From Mollicutes bacterium (lineage in GTDB: Bacteria > Bacillota_I > Bacilli_A > Izemoplasmatales > Izemoplasmataceae), in NCBI GenBank assembly GCA_003552925.1, contig PUOX01000008.1, forward strand, positions 1-64,000: DNA of 64,000 nt. The letters run 5' to 3'. Below are positions 8,010 to 17,663 of this stretch, in pieces; position 1 is the stretch's first letter; each line of letters opens with the position of its first letter. A program made the position numbers and the translations under genes. The notes beneath the pieces were generated by a model. It had not been told where the DNA came from. It saw only the letters and a list, made by a program, of their open reading frames with translations, and searched no databases.

Positions 8010-9208
8010 TCATCAATCGCAATCGCTTCTCGCAAAACATCCTTGAGCGCTTGTTTCGATAAAAAGCGCGGTACCGGATACAATGGATGCGCCTCTTTCA
8101 ATGCATGTTTCACGATGGTGTCCGGATTGTCGAAAAAGTCCAGCTTTAACCGTTCCGGTATATCCAAACCTTTTTGGAGTTTTTTCAACCGTTCAAGGAA
8201 ACTCGCGGCTAGCGCAGCGTCGGAATCGCCTTCGCATCCGATTCCCCTGGCCAAATCCGCAAGTTTCGGATGCGCCGAATCCCCATAGGCTTTCAAAACA
8301 TGCGGCAGCAACACCGCGTTCGCATAGCCGTGCGGAAGGTCGTATGCGCCGCCAAGGGCGTGCGAAAGCGCGTGCACATACCCGACATACGCTCGGCGGA
8401 AGGCTAGACCGGCATACATGGAAGCCTTGAGCATCCCTTCGCGCGCCTCTTCGTTGTCCGGATGGTTGTAAGCCTCCTGCAAGTGCTTGAAAACTAAGCG
8501 CACCGCTTCTTTTGCATGACGTTTGGTCTCCGGGGTGTTGCTGATTTTGTTCAAATACGCCTCCACGGCATGCGTCAAGGCATCCATGCCCGTGGTTGCG
8601 GTGTAAAAAGCGGGCAGTCCGGTGGTCAGCGACGCATCGAGCAACGCCGCTTTGGGAATCAAGACGTGGTCGTTGATGGTGTATTTCGTCTTATTCTCCG
8701 AATCGCTCACAACAGCGGTCAGCGTGACTTCGCTTCCTGACCCCGCCGTCGTGGGGACGGCAACTAAAAACGGCAGCGGTTTGCGGATTTTCAACAACCC
8801 CTTCATTTTATTGAGCGGCTTCTTGGGTCTTGCGATGCGGGCGCCAATCAGTTTCGCCGTATCGATGACGCTGCCGCCGCCAAGCGCCAAAATACCGTCG
8901 CACCCACGCCCGCGATAAACCTTCACTCCGTTTTCCACAGTGGCGATGGACGGGTTTTCCTTGACGTCGTCAAAGACAAAATAGGGCAGGTTGCGCTTGT
9001 CCAGCCGTTTGGTGAAGCGCTTGAGAACACCGCTGTCGCGAATGCCCTTGTCGCACACCAACAGCAAAGTGCGCACGTTTTCCTTTTCCAGTTTGCGAAA
9101 TAATTTCGTGTACGCCTTGTCCCCCAAGAACGTCTTGGGCACCGGCCATTTCACCAACGCGGCCACAATCCGCAAAAATCCCTGGTACAATCGATACAAA
9201 GCCCTCAC
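7997..9208 (-). CDS. Iron-containing alcohol dehydrogenase
   Basis: A 403-residue group III (Fe-dependent) dehydrogenase. A GG-GS-DTAK nucleotide-binding stretch (ILALGGGSVIDTAKLIG), PTTAGSGSE, and the metal ligands in DALTHAVEAYL and HALSHALGGAYDLPHG are present. It likely reduces an aldehyde with NAD(P)H, disposing of fermentation electrons. The open frame continues 65 codons upstream, but the real start is the GTG at 9208: it has GGAGGGG six bases upstream and the extension overlaps the pyrG promoter. The exact substrate is unknown; butanol- or 1,3-propanediol-type activity is possible. Confidence 0.92.
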   Translation of the reverse strand: MRALYRLYQGFLRIVAALVKWPVPKTFLGDKAYTKLFRKLEKENVRTLLLVCDKGIRDSGVLKRFTKRLDKRNLPYFVFDDVKENPSIATVENGVKVYRGRGCDGILALGGGSVIDTAKLIGARIARPKKPLNKMKGLLKIRKPLPFLVAVPTTAGSGSEVTLTAVVSDSENKTKYTINDHVLIPKAALLDASLTTGLPAFYTATTGMDALTHAVEAYLNKISNTPETKRHAKEAVRLVFKHLQEAYNHPDNEEAREGMLKASMYAGLAFRRAYVGYVHALSHALGGAYDLPHGYANAVLLPHVLKAYGDSAHPKLADLARGIGCEGDSDAALAASFLERLKKLQKGLDIPERLKLDFFDNPDTIVKHALKEAHPLYPVPRFLSKQALKDVLREAIAIDEKPA

Positions 9209-9260
9209 TGAATCCCCTCCGTTTTCTCTTTTATGCACTATCGATATGGTGTACAATATT

Positions 9261-9289
9261 ATTGTAACGGAACCGCTCTCCTTGTACAA
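9261..9289 (-). promoter_or_regulatory. Promoter of the alcohol dehydrogenase gene
   Basis: Minus strand TTGTAC (9284-9289), 17-base spacer, TACAAT (9261-9266). It is back-to-back with the pyrG promoter on the other strand. Confidence 0.6.
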
Positions 9290-9299
9290 CCGAAAATGG

Positions 9300-9341
9300 T
9301 TGCCATTCGTCTTGGTATTTGCTATAATCGCGGTGGGCGTT
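9300..9341 (+). promoter_or_regulatory. pyrG promoter with GGGC start
   Basis: TTGCCA (9300-9305), 17-base spacer, TATAAT (9323-9328). Seven bases downstream the transcript would begin GGGC (9335-9338). In Bacillus and Lactococcus pyrG a GGGC start lets RNA polymerase add extra Gs when CTP is low. Confidence 0.75.
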
Positions 9342-9343
9342 TG

Positions 9344-9374
9344 AAACGTTCTCCGCAGGGAGAGCGTTTTTTTA
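9344..9374 (+). terminator. CTP-responsive attenuator of pyrG
   Basis: Stem AAACGTTCTCC (9344-9354), loop GCAG, GGAGAGCGTTT (9359-9369), then a run of T to 9373. The pyrimidine-rich 5' arm (TTCTCC) could pair with a slippage-made poly-G 5' end, preventing termination when CTP is scarce. The layout matches the known Gram-positive pyrG mechanism; its working here is inferred. Confidence 0.8.
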
Positions 9375-9391
9375 TAGTATTGTTGAGGTGA

Positions 9392-11034
<1,643 letters not shown>

Positions 11035-11061
11035 AGTGTTACCATATAAGGGAGGGGAATT

Positions 11062-11457
11062 ATGGCACTAGCGGCGAAGAACTTGCTGCAAGTCGGTATC
11101 GCCCTAGCCATTCTCGGTGTGTTGGCCATTGGTGGTTTTCTTGTTTATGGCCACTTCTTCACAGAAAGCTTGGGAGCCACCATACGAAGTGTCGAAATCG
11201 AAGACGAAACCGTGCAACTTCGCTTGCGTCTTCACGACAACGATGGAGTTGTCGAAAACGTCACGGTCAAAGTTTATGAGGGAGACGAGATTGTTTACAG
11301 CTCAGTAGAACAAATCGACGAAGGCACTTGGAGATGGCCGCTTCGACACAAGTTCGAACCGGGCAATTACTCGGTCAAACTCATGCTTTGTTATACCGAG
11401 AACGGCCAGTTGGTCGAAACCGAAACGTTTGACGAAGACCATTTCATCATTGAATGA
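11062..11457 (+). CDS. Small membrane-anchored protein of unknown function
   Basis: A 131-residue protein not assigned to a family. One hydrophobic segment (about residues 9-31) is followed by an acidic ~100-residue domain that alternates short hydrophobic strands (VQLRLRLHD, VTVKVYEGD, YSVKLMLCY), as in an immunoglobulin- or fibronectin-like beta sandwich. The short basic N-terminus suggests N-in, C-out topology, with the domain outside the cell. The GGGAGGGG ribosome site and private promoter show it is a real expressed gene. It shares a bidirectional terminator with hpt, which converges on it. Confidence 0.75.
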   Translation: MALAAKNLLQVGIALAILGVLAIGGFLVYGHFFTESLGATIRSVEIEDETVQLRLRLHDNDGVVENVTVKVYEGDEIVYSSVEQIDEGTWRWPLRHKFEPGNYSVKLMLCYTENGQLVETETFDEDHFIIE

Positions 11458-11491
11458 AAAAACGGATTGCCACTGTGCAATCCGTTTTTTT
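11457..11491. terminator. Bidirectional terminator between the small membrane protein gene and hpt
   Basis: AAAAAACGGATTGC-CACT-GTGCAATCCGTTTTTTT: a near-perfect stem with A and T runs on either side, so it can stop transcription from both converging genes. Confidence 0.9.
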
Positions 11492-12029
11492 AGCTGTATA
11501 TTTCCGGTTTCAACAACCCAACATAGGGAAGGTTCCGGTAGCGGCCGTCGTAGTCCAGTCCATAGCCGACCACGAACACTTTGGGAATCGTCACCCCGAT
11601 GTATTCCGGCTTCAAATCCACCTTTCGCCCCTCGGGCTTGTCAAGCAAGGTGACCACTTTCACGTCTTTCGCGCCCCTGTGCTTCAGCAAGCGAATCACG
11701 GCGGTCAAGGTTCGGCCCGAATCGACGATGTCTTCGGCGATGAGCACATGCCGGTCTTTGACGGACATGTTCAAATCCGTTTCAATCTTCACATCGACGT
11801 CGCCGGAGAGGCCTCCGTAATAGCTCGACACGTCCATATATCCGACTTCTAAATGAAAATCGAGCTTCTTCATCAAATCGGACATGAACGGGATGCACCC
11901 TTTCAGCAACCCCACCAAAATCGGCGTCTTTCCGGCGTACTCAGCGGTAACTTCTTCGCTGAGGCGCTTAAGCACGCGCTCAATTTCGTCTTCAGATACC
12001 ACAACTTTTTCAATATCACGGTCGAGCAT
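11490..12029 (-). CDS. hpt: Hypoxanthine phosphoribosyltransferase
   Basis: A 179-residue type I phosphoribosyltransferase, the standard length. The PRPP-binding loop LIAEDIVDSGRTL is intact, and an acidic residue follows the strand before the PRPP loop as in the family. It converts hypoxanthine (and often guanine) plus PRPP to IMP/GMP in the cytoplasm. ATG 12029 follows AAGGAGG. An extended -10 (TGCTATAAT, TATAAT at 12059-12064) lies just upstream without a clear -35. It fits the nucleoside-salvage genes elsewhere in the window. Confidence 0.95.
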   Translation of the reverse strand: MLDRDIEKVVVSEDEIERVLKRLSEEVTAEYAGKTPILVGLLKGCIPFMSDLMKKLDFHLEVGYMDVSSYYGGLSGDVDVKIETDLNMSVKDRHVLIAEDIVDSGRTLTAVIRLLKHRGAKDVKVVTLLDKPEGRKVDLKPEYIGVTIPKVFVVGYGLDYDGRYRNLPYVGLLKPEIYS

Positions 12030-12103
12030 GGCAGGCCTCCTTAGCGTTTCTTGTTTGTATTATAGCACACGCTCGCACTTGATGCATGGGCTTTTTGGAA
12101 AAC

Positions 12104-12132
12104 AAAAAGGCTGGAGTTCGCTCCAGCCTTTC
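12104..12132 (-). terminator. Terminator of the acidic lipoprotein gene
   Basis: Minus strand AAAGGCTGGAG-CGAA-CTCCAGCCTTTTT followed by GTTTTCC. Confidence 0.85.
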
Positions 12133-12166
12133 GCGATCTATTTTTGCAAGACCCAGATCGTTTGTG

Positions 12167-12898
12167 TTATTCGTCGTCGTTTTCCTCGACTTCTTCGTGG
12201 AGGTCCTTGTCGATGCCCTCAAAATCCTCGAAGAAGTCCTGTTCGACAAACGTCATAGACCCCATGCTTGGATCGGGGCTGTCGATGGTGAACTCGGTGA
12301 AATCGCCGAACATTCTCCATTCGAACGTTTCTTCTTCGCCCATTTCGTTTTCAAGGACCATTGAAGTCCGGATGTCGAATGCGGTTGTGTCTTCGTCGTA
12401 CTCAAGTTCAAATTCTTCGATGTCGATTTCTTCTTCGCCCTCATCCCTAGGGAATGTTTGCAGCCCTTGTTGTAAGAGCATGCGGATTTCAGGAAGGGCG
12501 CCTTCAACATCTTCACGGTCCTCAATGACGTATTTCTCTTCCATTTCTCCGGTTTCTTCATCGTCTTCGTCCAGTTCGGGGACGGTGTTGAAAAGATACA
12601 CTTCGTCCTCAAGCGCATAGACGTAGTCGGTGATGGTGTCTTCCATCTTGTCTTCTACTTGCATAAACATTTTGTCCTCGGTGTCGCTATGCATTTCTAA
12701 CATGATGTGCTGCAAAACTTCGCCTTGTTGTTCAAATTCCACTTCGTTGTAAAGACTGGCCGCTTCCCACTCGTCGTAGGCTTCGAGCAAATCTTCCTCA
12801 AAATCGTCCAAATCGTCGTAATCCGGCTGTTCCTCGGCGCATGCGGCGAGTAGAAACAGCGCAAAAACCATGATTCCAAATACAGAATATTTACGGAT
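12167..12898 (-). CDS. Highly acidic lipoprotein; probable ATC start
   Basis: The only in-frame ATG (12871) gives a signal peptide with no positive charge and no ribosome site. An ATC at 12898 sits seven bases after AAGGTGG (12906-12912) and would yield Arg-Lys, a hydrophobic core, then the lipobox LLAAC, a textbook lipoprotein signal. I therefore place the start at the ATC, a rare but known kind of start; a mutated or misread ATG is the alternative. The mature ~220 residues are extremely rich in Asp and Glu and predicted extracytoplasmic. No family was recognised; the beta-rich layout (ITDYVYALEDEVYLF, FELEYDEDT) loosely recalls LolA/LppX-like lipoproteins. Confidence 0.75.
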   Translation of the reverse strand: MRKYSVFGIMVFALFLLAACAEEQPDYDDLDDFEEDLLEAYDEWEAASLYNEVEFEQQGEVLQHIMLEMHSDTEDKMFMQVEDKMEDTITDYVYALEDEVYLFNTVPELDEDDEETGEMEEKYVIEDREDVEGALPEIRMLLQQGLQTFPRDEGEEEIDIEEFELEYDEDTTAFDIRTSMVLENEMGEEETFEWRMFGDFTEFTIDSPDPSMGSMTFVEQDFFEDFEGIDKDLHEEVEENDDE

Positions 12899-13079
12899 AA
12901 ATATACCACCTTAAATAAGAATTAGATTCTACTGTAACGCGTGAGTTCCAATGTGTCAAGCGTCACTCAGAAAATATTGCCCATTGTTCTTCAAACGGTT
13001 AGACAAACAGGTTGTGTTGCAATTTCACTGACATTTTTTTTGTGGTTTGTCACTCGCTTGACAACCGAAAGGTTAAACG

Positions 13080-13108
13080 TGCTTTTTTGGGGTCTCTTAT
13101 GTTAGAAT
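13080..13108 (+). promoter_or_regulatory. Promoter of the MscS-type channel gene
   Basis: Extended -10: TGT then TAGAAT (13103-13108), with a poor TGCTTT at -35 (13080-13085) and 17-base spacing. A TTGACA at 13058-13063 is too far upstream to pair with it. Confidence 0.45.
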
Positions 13109-13147
13109 GGTGTTAAGCTGTTTATTTCATACTATGGAGGGGATTCA

Positions 13148-14194
13148 ATGCTTTTACTGTTCGCGGCTTCGAATCCGATGATGGCCACAATCGTGTCCAT
13201 CCTCGTCGTATTGGTTTTGATTGTGCTGTTCTTAGTGCAACGTAGGCTCGTCGATCCAAAAAAAGAACACGTCAAGACGCATCATGTCGTTTTGTCGTAC
13301 ACTGCGTACTTGCTGCTGTTCGCGGGCGGCATCACGATTGTTGCGTGGCAATGGGGCTATGATGTCTCGAATTATTTGCTGGACCTCTTGAACCGTTTCA
13401 TTGGCGGACTGGAAACCAATGTTCCGCGTCTAATCGCCACTTTGGTCGCGCTGTTCATTGCGCTTGCGCTCTTTAAGATATTCCGTATCGCCTTGTTCCG
13501 CGTGGGCCAAAAACCTTCGCCGAACCGGTGGCGCAAAAAGACCATCGCCAAAATAACATTGAGCATGATCCGCTACGTAGGCGGTTTGATTCTGCTCTTG
13601 ATCATTTTGGCCATTTGGGGCGTCAATATTGCCCCCGCATTGGCCGGTCTTGGTATTTTGGGACTCGTAATCGGTCTTGGCGCGCAAAAGTTCATCAACG
13701 ATTTGATCAGCGGAATCTTCATCATCTTCGAACACCACTTTGACGTTGGCGACTGGGTGGAAATCAGCGGTTTCTCCGGTGAAGTAATCGATATAGGCCT
13801 CAAAACGACAAAAGTGAAAAACATCCGAGGCGAAGTGAAAATCTTTAACAATGGCGGCATCGACCCCGTGTCCAACTTCTCCATGAACGAAGCCGTCGCC
13901 ATCATCGATTTCAGCATCGCCTACAAAGAAGACGTTGCGAAGACTGTCGAAATACTGAAACAAGAACTGCCAAAGCTCCGAGAAGAAAACGAAAACCTCC
14001 TCGAAGACCCGAGAATTCTCGGCGTCACCGATTTGGCCGACAGCGGCGTCGACTTGCGCATCGCAACACGATGCAAGGTCATGACGCAATGGGGCGTCGA
14101 ACGTGTGCTGCGTCAACGCGTCAAGGAAATCCTCGACGCGCACGACATCGAAATCCCCTTCCCGCAAGTCACGGTCCACCAACCCAAGAAATAG
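13148..14194 (+). CDS. Small-conductance mechanosensitive channel (MscS family)
   Basis: A 348-residue protein with hydrophobic segments near residues 10-28, 48-72, 88-112 and 135-160, then the glycine/alanine-rich pore helix (LAGLGILGLVIGLGAQKFINDLISG) and the conserved cytoplasmic beta domain (VGDWVEI, GEVIDIGLKTTKVKNIRG). Such channels open under membrane tension and release solutes on hypo-osmotic shock. The gene is alone, with ATG at 13148 after GGAGGGG. With opuA in the same window it indicates active osmotic control. Confidence 0.93.
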   Translation: MLLLFAASNPMMATIVSILVVLVLIVLFLVQRRLVDPKKEHVKTHHVVLSYTAYLLLFAGGITIVAWQWGYDVSNYLLDLLNRFIGGLETNVPRLIATLVALFIALALFKIFRIALFRVGQKPSPNRWRKKTIAKITLSMIRYVGGLILLLIILAIWGVNIAPALAGLGILGLVIGLGAQKFINDLISGIFIIFEHHFDVGDWVEISGFSGEVIDIGLKTTKVKNIRGEVKIFNNGGIDPVSNFSMNEAVAIIDFSIAYKEDVAKTVEILKQELPKLREENENLLEDPRILGVTDLADSGVDLRIATRCKVMTQWGVERVLRQRVKEILDAHDIEIPFPQVTVHQPKK

Positions 14195-14196
14195 CC

Positions 14197-14243
14197 ATAA
14201 AAAAAGCCTTTCCGGTTACAGTTCGTTCCGGAAAGGCTTTTTC
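14197..14243. terminator. Bidirectional terminator between mscS-type and GDPD genes
   Basis: AAAAAAAGCCTTTCCGG (14198-14214) pairs with CCGGAAAGGCTTTTT (14228-14242), with suitable tails for both converging genes. Confidence 0.9.
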
Positions 14244-16090
14244 TATGGTTGTCTCTCAAACAAATACTTAAGTATCTCATCCATCAGCGTCGAAGTGTTT
14301 TTGCGGTACGCCACTTCTCTTGCGAGAACCGGCACATCCGTTATGATGCCGTCGACACCAAGCTCCGTGACTCTTTCAAGGCGGGATTCGGAGTTGACCG
14401 TCCACACATACACGTTTTTGTCGCGGCGCTGGATTTGATGGACCAGTTCGGGGTTTTCCATCAAATAGGTCGCTTCGACGGCAAAGTGGTCATAGTTGTC
14501 GTTAGATAGCATCGCCGTCCGGCTTCCGAAAATGCGGGTGATCAGCATTACCGTTTCCACCTCGGGGTCGATTTCCTTGACGCGCCGCAAGTAGTTTTGG
14601 TTGAACGACATGATTTTCGCATCATCGTATAAGTCGTGTTTTTCCACCAACTCAAGCGTTTTGTCGACCAGTTCGTCGCCGCCGGCTTTAAGCTCGATCA
14701 GCATCTTCGCTCGACCGTCGATCGCTTCGATGGTTTCTTCTAGGCTCGGCACACGCTCCCCTTCAAATTCCGGGGAGAACCACGAACCGGCGTCAAGGCC
14801 TTGCAACTGTTCAAAGGTGAGTTCGTTGACGCGGTAATTTTGCACGGCGTTGGTCGTCCGCCCGACTGTCGTATCGTGCATAAGCACGGGAACGCCGTCC
14901 GCGCTTAAATGCACGTCGAACTCCACATAGTCGGAGCGCTGTTCAATGGCTTTTTCCATCGCCGCGATTGTGTTTTCGGGCGCGTCCCAAGATGCGCCCC
15001 TATGCGCAACGATGTCGGGGTGATGCCAATATTCGAGCGCACTGCGATCGGCCGCAACGACACTGTAGACACTGAAGAAATTGGAAACAAGAGCAACAAG
15101 GCCCACAAGGAGAGCGACTCTTCTCAGCCAAAGCTTTTTGCGCTTTGAGAAGTTGTAGGCGAACCATTGCTTTTTGTCGGGCAAGGGTTGTGCTTCCGGA
15201 CAACAACGCTTATACCACGTGTAGATGAGAGCGTAATTGATGGGAATGAGCACAAACGTCGCCACCAGTCCCACCACGACGTAGACCGCGGAAAGCACCG
15301 TCAAAACGATGCCCAAAATCACTTGCTGGCCGAAGGTTAAAAACACCACCGCCGCAAGCAGCAAAACAATCAACATATAGAATCCGTACAGCAAAACATT
15401 CAACACGACGTTCAGCGCGCCGAAATCCAAAACGAACCGCAGATGTCGGCGCCGAAGCAAGCGCCAGTTCTTTTTGAAGGCGTCTTTCAACGGCAATTCT
15501 TCAAGGGTGAAAATATGCAAAACGAACACGCTCATCACAAAGAGAACGAACATAAGCAACAGCGTGCCATAAAAGGCGTAGCGCAAAAACGGCAGCGCAT
15601 CGAGGTTGTCCAAGAAATATTGTGGAAGCGTGATGGTCGCCGCAACGCCGGCAAACTGCAAAAGCTCCACGACGACAAAAAACAGCAAAGCGGGAATCAC
15701 CATCAGCACATGATAGCGTTTCAACGCCCGGCCGACCTTGCCAAGCCCGGCCGGCAGCAGATCCCTTAATGTCACTTTCTTCTTTTGATACCCAAACTCA
15801 AACAACAAAGACAAATAGATCATTTCAATGACCAAATACACACTCAACACCGCAAGCAGCACCACCAGAAAAAGCAACGTCGTCGGTGTCGTGATATACT
15901 CAAAAAGCATGCGGTTGGTGATGTAGCTTTCGCCCATCGCCCGAAGCGACATGGCAAAAAGGAATCTTGAAAGCGGGAAAAACACAACCACACCAAGCAA
16001 CCGGTAAAAAACCTCAAACACTATTAGCGTCTTGAAATTGAAGGTCAAATGCGCATACATTTCTGCAAATCTCGATTTCATGTTTACCAC
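14243..16090 (-). CDS. Membrane-anchored glycerophosphodiester phosphodiesterase
   Basis: A 615-residue protein in two parts. Residues 1-350 contain about seven or eight transmembrane segments, as in the GDPD membrane-domain family. From about residue 360 a GDPD catalytic TIM barrel follows: AHRGASWDAPENT (catalytic His and metal-binding Glu), VEFDVHLSADGVPVLMHD (second His), and a WTVNSESRLERVTELGVDGIITD end. It hydrolyses glycerophosphodiesters from lipids, or a related polar lipid headgroup, at the membrane. ATG 16090 follows GAGGTGG. It is monocistronic, with its own promoter. Confidence 0.92.
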   Translation of the reverse strand: MVNMKSRFAEMYAHLTFNFKTLIVFEVFYRLLGVVVFFPLSRFLFAMSLRAMGESYITNRMLFEYITTPTTLLFLVVLLAVLSVYLVIEMIYLSLLFEFGYQKKKVTLRDLLPAGLGKVGRALKRYHVLMVIPALLFFVVVELLQFAGVAATITLPQYFLDNLDALPFLRYAFYGTLLLMFVLFVMSVFVLHIFTLEELPLKDAFKKNWRLLRRRHLRFVLDFGALNVVLNVLLYGFYMLIVLLLAAVVFLTFGQQVILGIVLTVLSAVYVVVGLVATFVLIPINYALIYTWYKRCCPEAQPLPDKKQWFAYNFSKRKKLWLRRVALLVGLVALVSNFFSVYSVVAADRSALEYWHHPDIVAHRGASWDAPENTIAAMEKAIEQRSDYVEFDVHLSADGVPVLMHDTTVGRTTNAVQNYRVNELTFEQLQGLDAGSWFSPEFEGERVPSLEETIEAIDGRAKMLIELKAGGDELVDKTLELVEKHDLYDDAKIMSFNQNYLRRVKEIDPEVETVMLITRIFGSRTAMLSNDNYDHFAVEATYLMENPELVHQIQRRDKNVYVWTVNSESRLERVTELGVDGIITDVPVLAREVAYRKNTSTLMDEILKYLFERQP

Positions 16091-16110
16091 CTCGCGGGGG
16101 AATACAAATT

Positions 16111-16139
16111 ATTGTATAACACACAGAGCCCTTTGGCAA
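16111..16139 (-). promoter_or_regulatory. Promoter of the GDPD gene
   Basis: Minus strand TTGCCA (16134-16139), 17-base spacer, TACAAT (16111-16116), about 20 bases before the ATG. Confidence 0.6.
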
Positions 16140-16151
16140 ATGATACCGAAA

Positions 16152-16184
16152 CGAAAAATCGCCCTTGCTTTCGCAAGGACGATT
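16152..16184 (-). terminator. Terminator of the PHP lipoprotein gene
   Basis: Minus strand AATCG-T-CCTTGC-GAAA-GCAAGG-G-CGATT followed by TTTCG, about 75 bases past the stop. Confidence 0.7.
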
Positions 16185-16260
16185 CGTTTTTGTTTAAGGA
16201 ACTCCAATTCGATGAGCCCGCCTCATCGGCACTATCGATTGGGAAACCGGAAAACAAAAC

Positions 16261-17373
16261 TCAGTCGCGTTCTTCTTGGATGAATCCGAACGGTTGCGTC
16301 AACGTTTCCGCGTGATGGCGGTTTCCTTCTTCGTAAAGAATTTCCGCGCGCACATAGTTGCCGGTGAAACTGGCGTACTCGAACCGTTCGCCCTCATGGA
16401 CAACCTCGCCGAGACGCGTTTCCTCATCCACGCCGCTCACCCAGCGAATCTCGTCGTAATCGAACGCATCGTCCACGACAATTTCGATGAACCGTTCTTC
16501 TTCGTCAACGATGATTTCGGCAATTCTCGGAGCCTCGTCCTCCACTTGACGCGTGTAGGATGCGTAGAAAGCGCCGTCGATCATCGTCTGGCGCATCGCT
16601 TCAAGCGACAAATCCTCCACCAAATGGTGTGTGAAGGAATGATGGATGCCGCGGGTTTTGGTTTCGCCGTGGTAATCGTCGTTCGCAAACGCCCAAATGG
16701 GCCTGTCCGGCATCGCTTCGGTCAAAAGGCGGTCCCAAAGGTCCGTGTCGTTGCGATAGATGTTGTTGCGGTTGAACACTTCAATGCCGACCAGCGTTTC
16801 CATAGGGTAGTCCTCAAAATAGTCCAAATACCACTGCGGCGAAAACTCGTCTTCCGGTTCATAATCTTCATACACTTTCCAATAACGTCCCGGATGGGCA
16901 AAAAACATCAGCGAGTCCTCTTCTTCGTGGATGTCTTCGATCCACTGGCTTACCGTCGCGTCATCCGGCGCTTCATAAGAAGTAAAAAGGGCGTTCATGT
17001 CATGGTTCCCGCGGGGATTGGTCAATTCGTTTCCCGGAATGGCAAGCATGCCAAGCGCATCGGGGTCGCGGTCCTCATAGTCCTCGTGAAAATCTGAAAA
17101 CGTCCAAGGGTACGTCAATTGGTCATGATCCGTAATCGCCAGCGCGCCGTAGCCGAAATGGTGGTAAAAATCGACCACCGTATGCGGCGCCGTGCTTGCA
17201 CAAGGCGATTCTTTCGTATGCGCGTGCAGATTCGTCTTGACATGGCTCACACTGTCCCAGGCCACATCGGCGTAGGGATTCACGGTGAGATAGGTATTCT
17301 CAGGTTCGCTTCCGCAAGCGGACAATGTCGCCACAGCAACCATTGCAAGCATCAATGCGTAGATTTTTTTCAT
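16261..17373 (-). CDS. PHP-domain phosphoesterase lipoprotein
   Basis: A 370-residue protein with a lipoprotein signal (MKKIYALM, lipobox TLSAC, Cys20), so it should be anchored outside the membrane. The mature part has the metal-ligand motifs of a PHP phosphoesterase in order: NLHAHT (about 48-53), AITDHD (about 77-82), PGNELT, FFAHPGR and FANDDYHG. PHP enzymes cleave phosphoester bonds with two or three metals. Substrate is unknown; an extracytoplasmic nucleotide or sugar phosphate is plausible. The C-terminal ~90 residues look like a separate beta domain. It stands alone between terminators. Confidence 0.88.
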   Translation of the reverse strand: MKKIYALMLAMVAVATLSACGSEPENTYLTVNPYADVAWDSVSHVKTNLHAHTKESPCASTAPHTVVDFYHHFGYGALAITDHDQLTYPWTFSDFHEDYEDRDPDALGMLAIPGNELTNPRGNHDMNALFTSYEAPDDATVSQWIEDIHEEEDSLMFFAHPGRYWKVYEDYEPEDEFSPQWYLDYFEDYPMETLVGIEVFNRNNIYRNDTDLWDRLLTEAMPDRPIWAFANDDYHGETKTRGIHHSFTHHLVEDLSLEAMRQTMIDGAFYASYTRQVEDEAPRIAEIIVDEEERFIEIVVDDAFDYDEIRWVSGVDEETRLGEVVHEGERFEYASFTGNYVRAEILYEEGNRHHAETLTQPFGFIQEERD

Positions 17374-17450
17374 CAGTCAACCTCCATCGTAAAACAAGAT
17401 GCGAACAGTTTATTATACATGAAACGGCGAAAGAAATGAAGCCTTGAAAA

Positions 17451-17475
17451 GAAAAAGGCGGGGGCCTCCCCGCCG
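17451..17475 (-). terminator. Terminator of tRNA-Pro
   Basis: Minus strand GGCGGGGAGGCCCCCGCC followed by TTTTTCTTTTC, ten bases past the tRNA. Confidence 0.85.
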
Positions 17476-17485
17476 TTATAGACAG

Positions 17486-17562
17486 TGGTCGGGACGACAG
17501 GATTTGAACCTGCGACCCCTTGCACCCCATGCAAGTGCGCTACCAAACTGCGCCACGTCCCG
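17486..17562 (-). tRNA. tRNA-Pro (anticodon GGG)
   Basis: A complete cloverleaf of 77 bases on the minus strand. The acceptor stem is CGGGACG/CGTCCCG and the anticodon stem-loop is CTTGC-ATGGGGT-GCAAG with anticodon GGG. The T arm is GCAGG-TTCAAAT-CCTGT, and CCA is encoded at 17486-17488. An extended -10 TATAAT lies at 17572-17577. Confidence 0.95.
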
Positions 17563-17630
17563 ACTCACTATATTATAACAAATTTTTCCGATATGAAAAG
17601 GAAAAATCCCGTAAAATTGCAAAATCAAAG

Positions 17631-17658
17631 AAAAAGGCGCCGACAAGGTCCGGCGCCG
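17631..17658 (-). terminator. Terminator of the SagB-type gene
   Basis: Minus strand GGCGCCGGACCTTGTCGGCGCC followed by TTTTTCTTTG, immediately past the stop. Confidence 0.85.
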
Positions 17659-17663
17659 TAATA

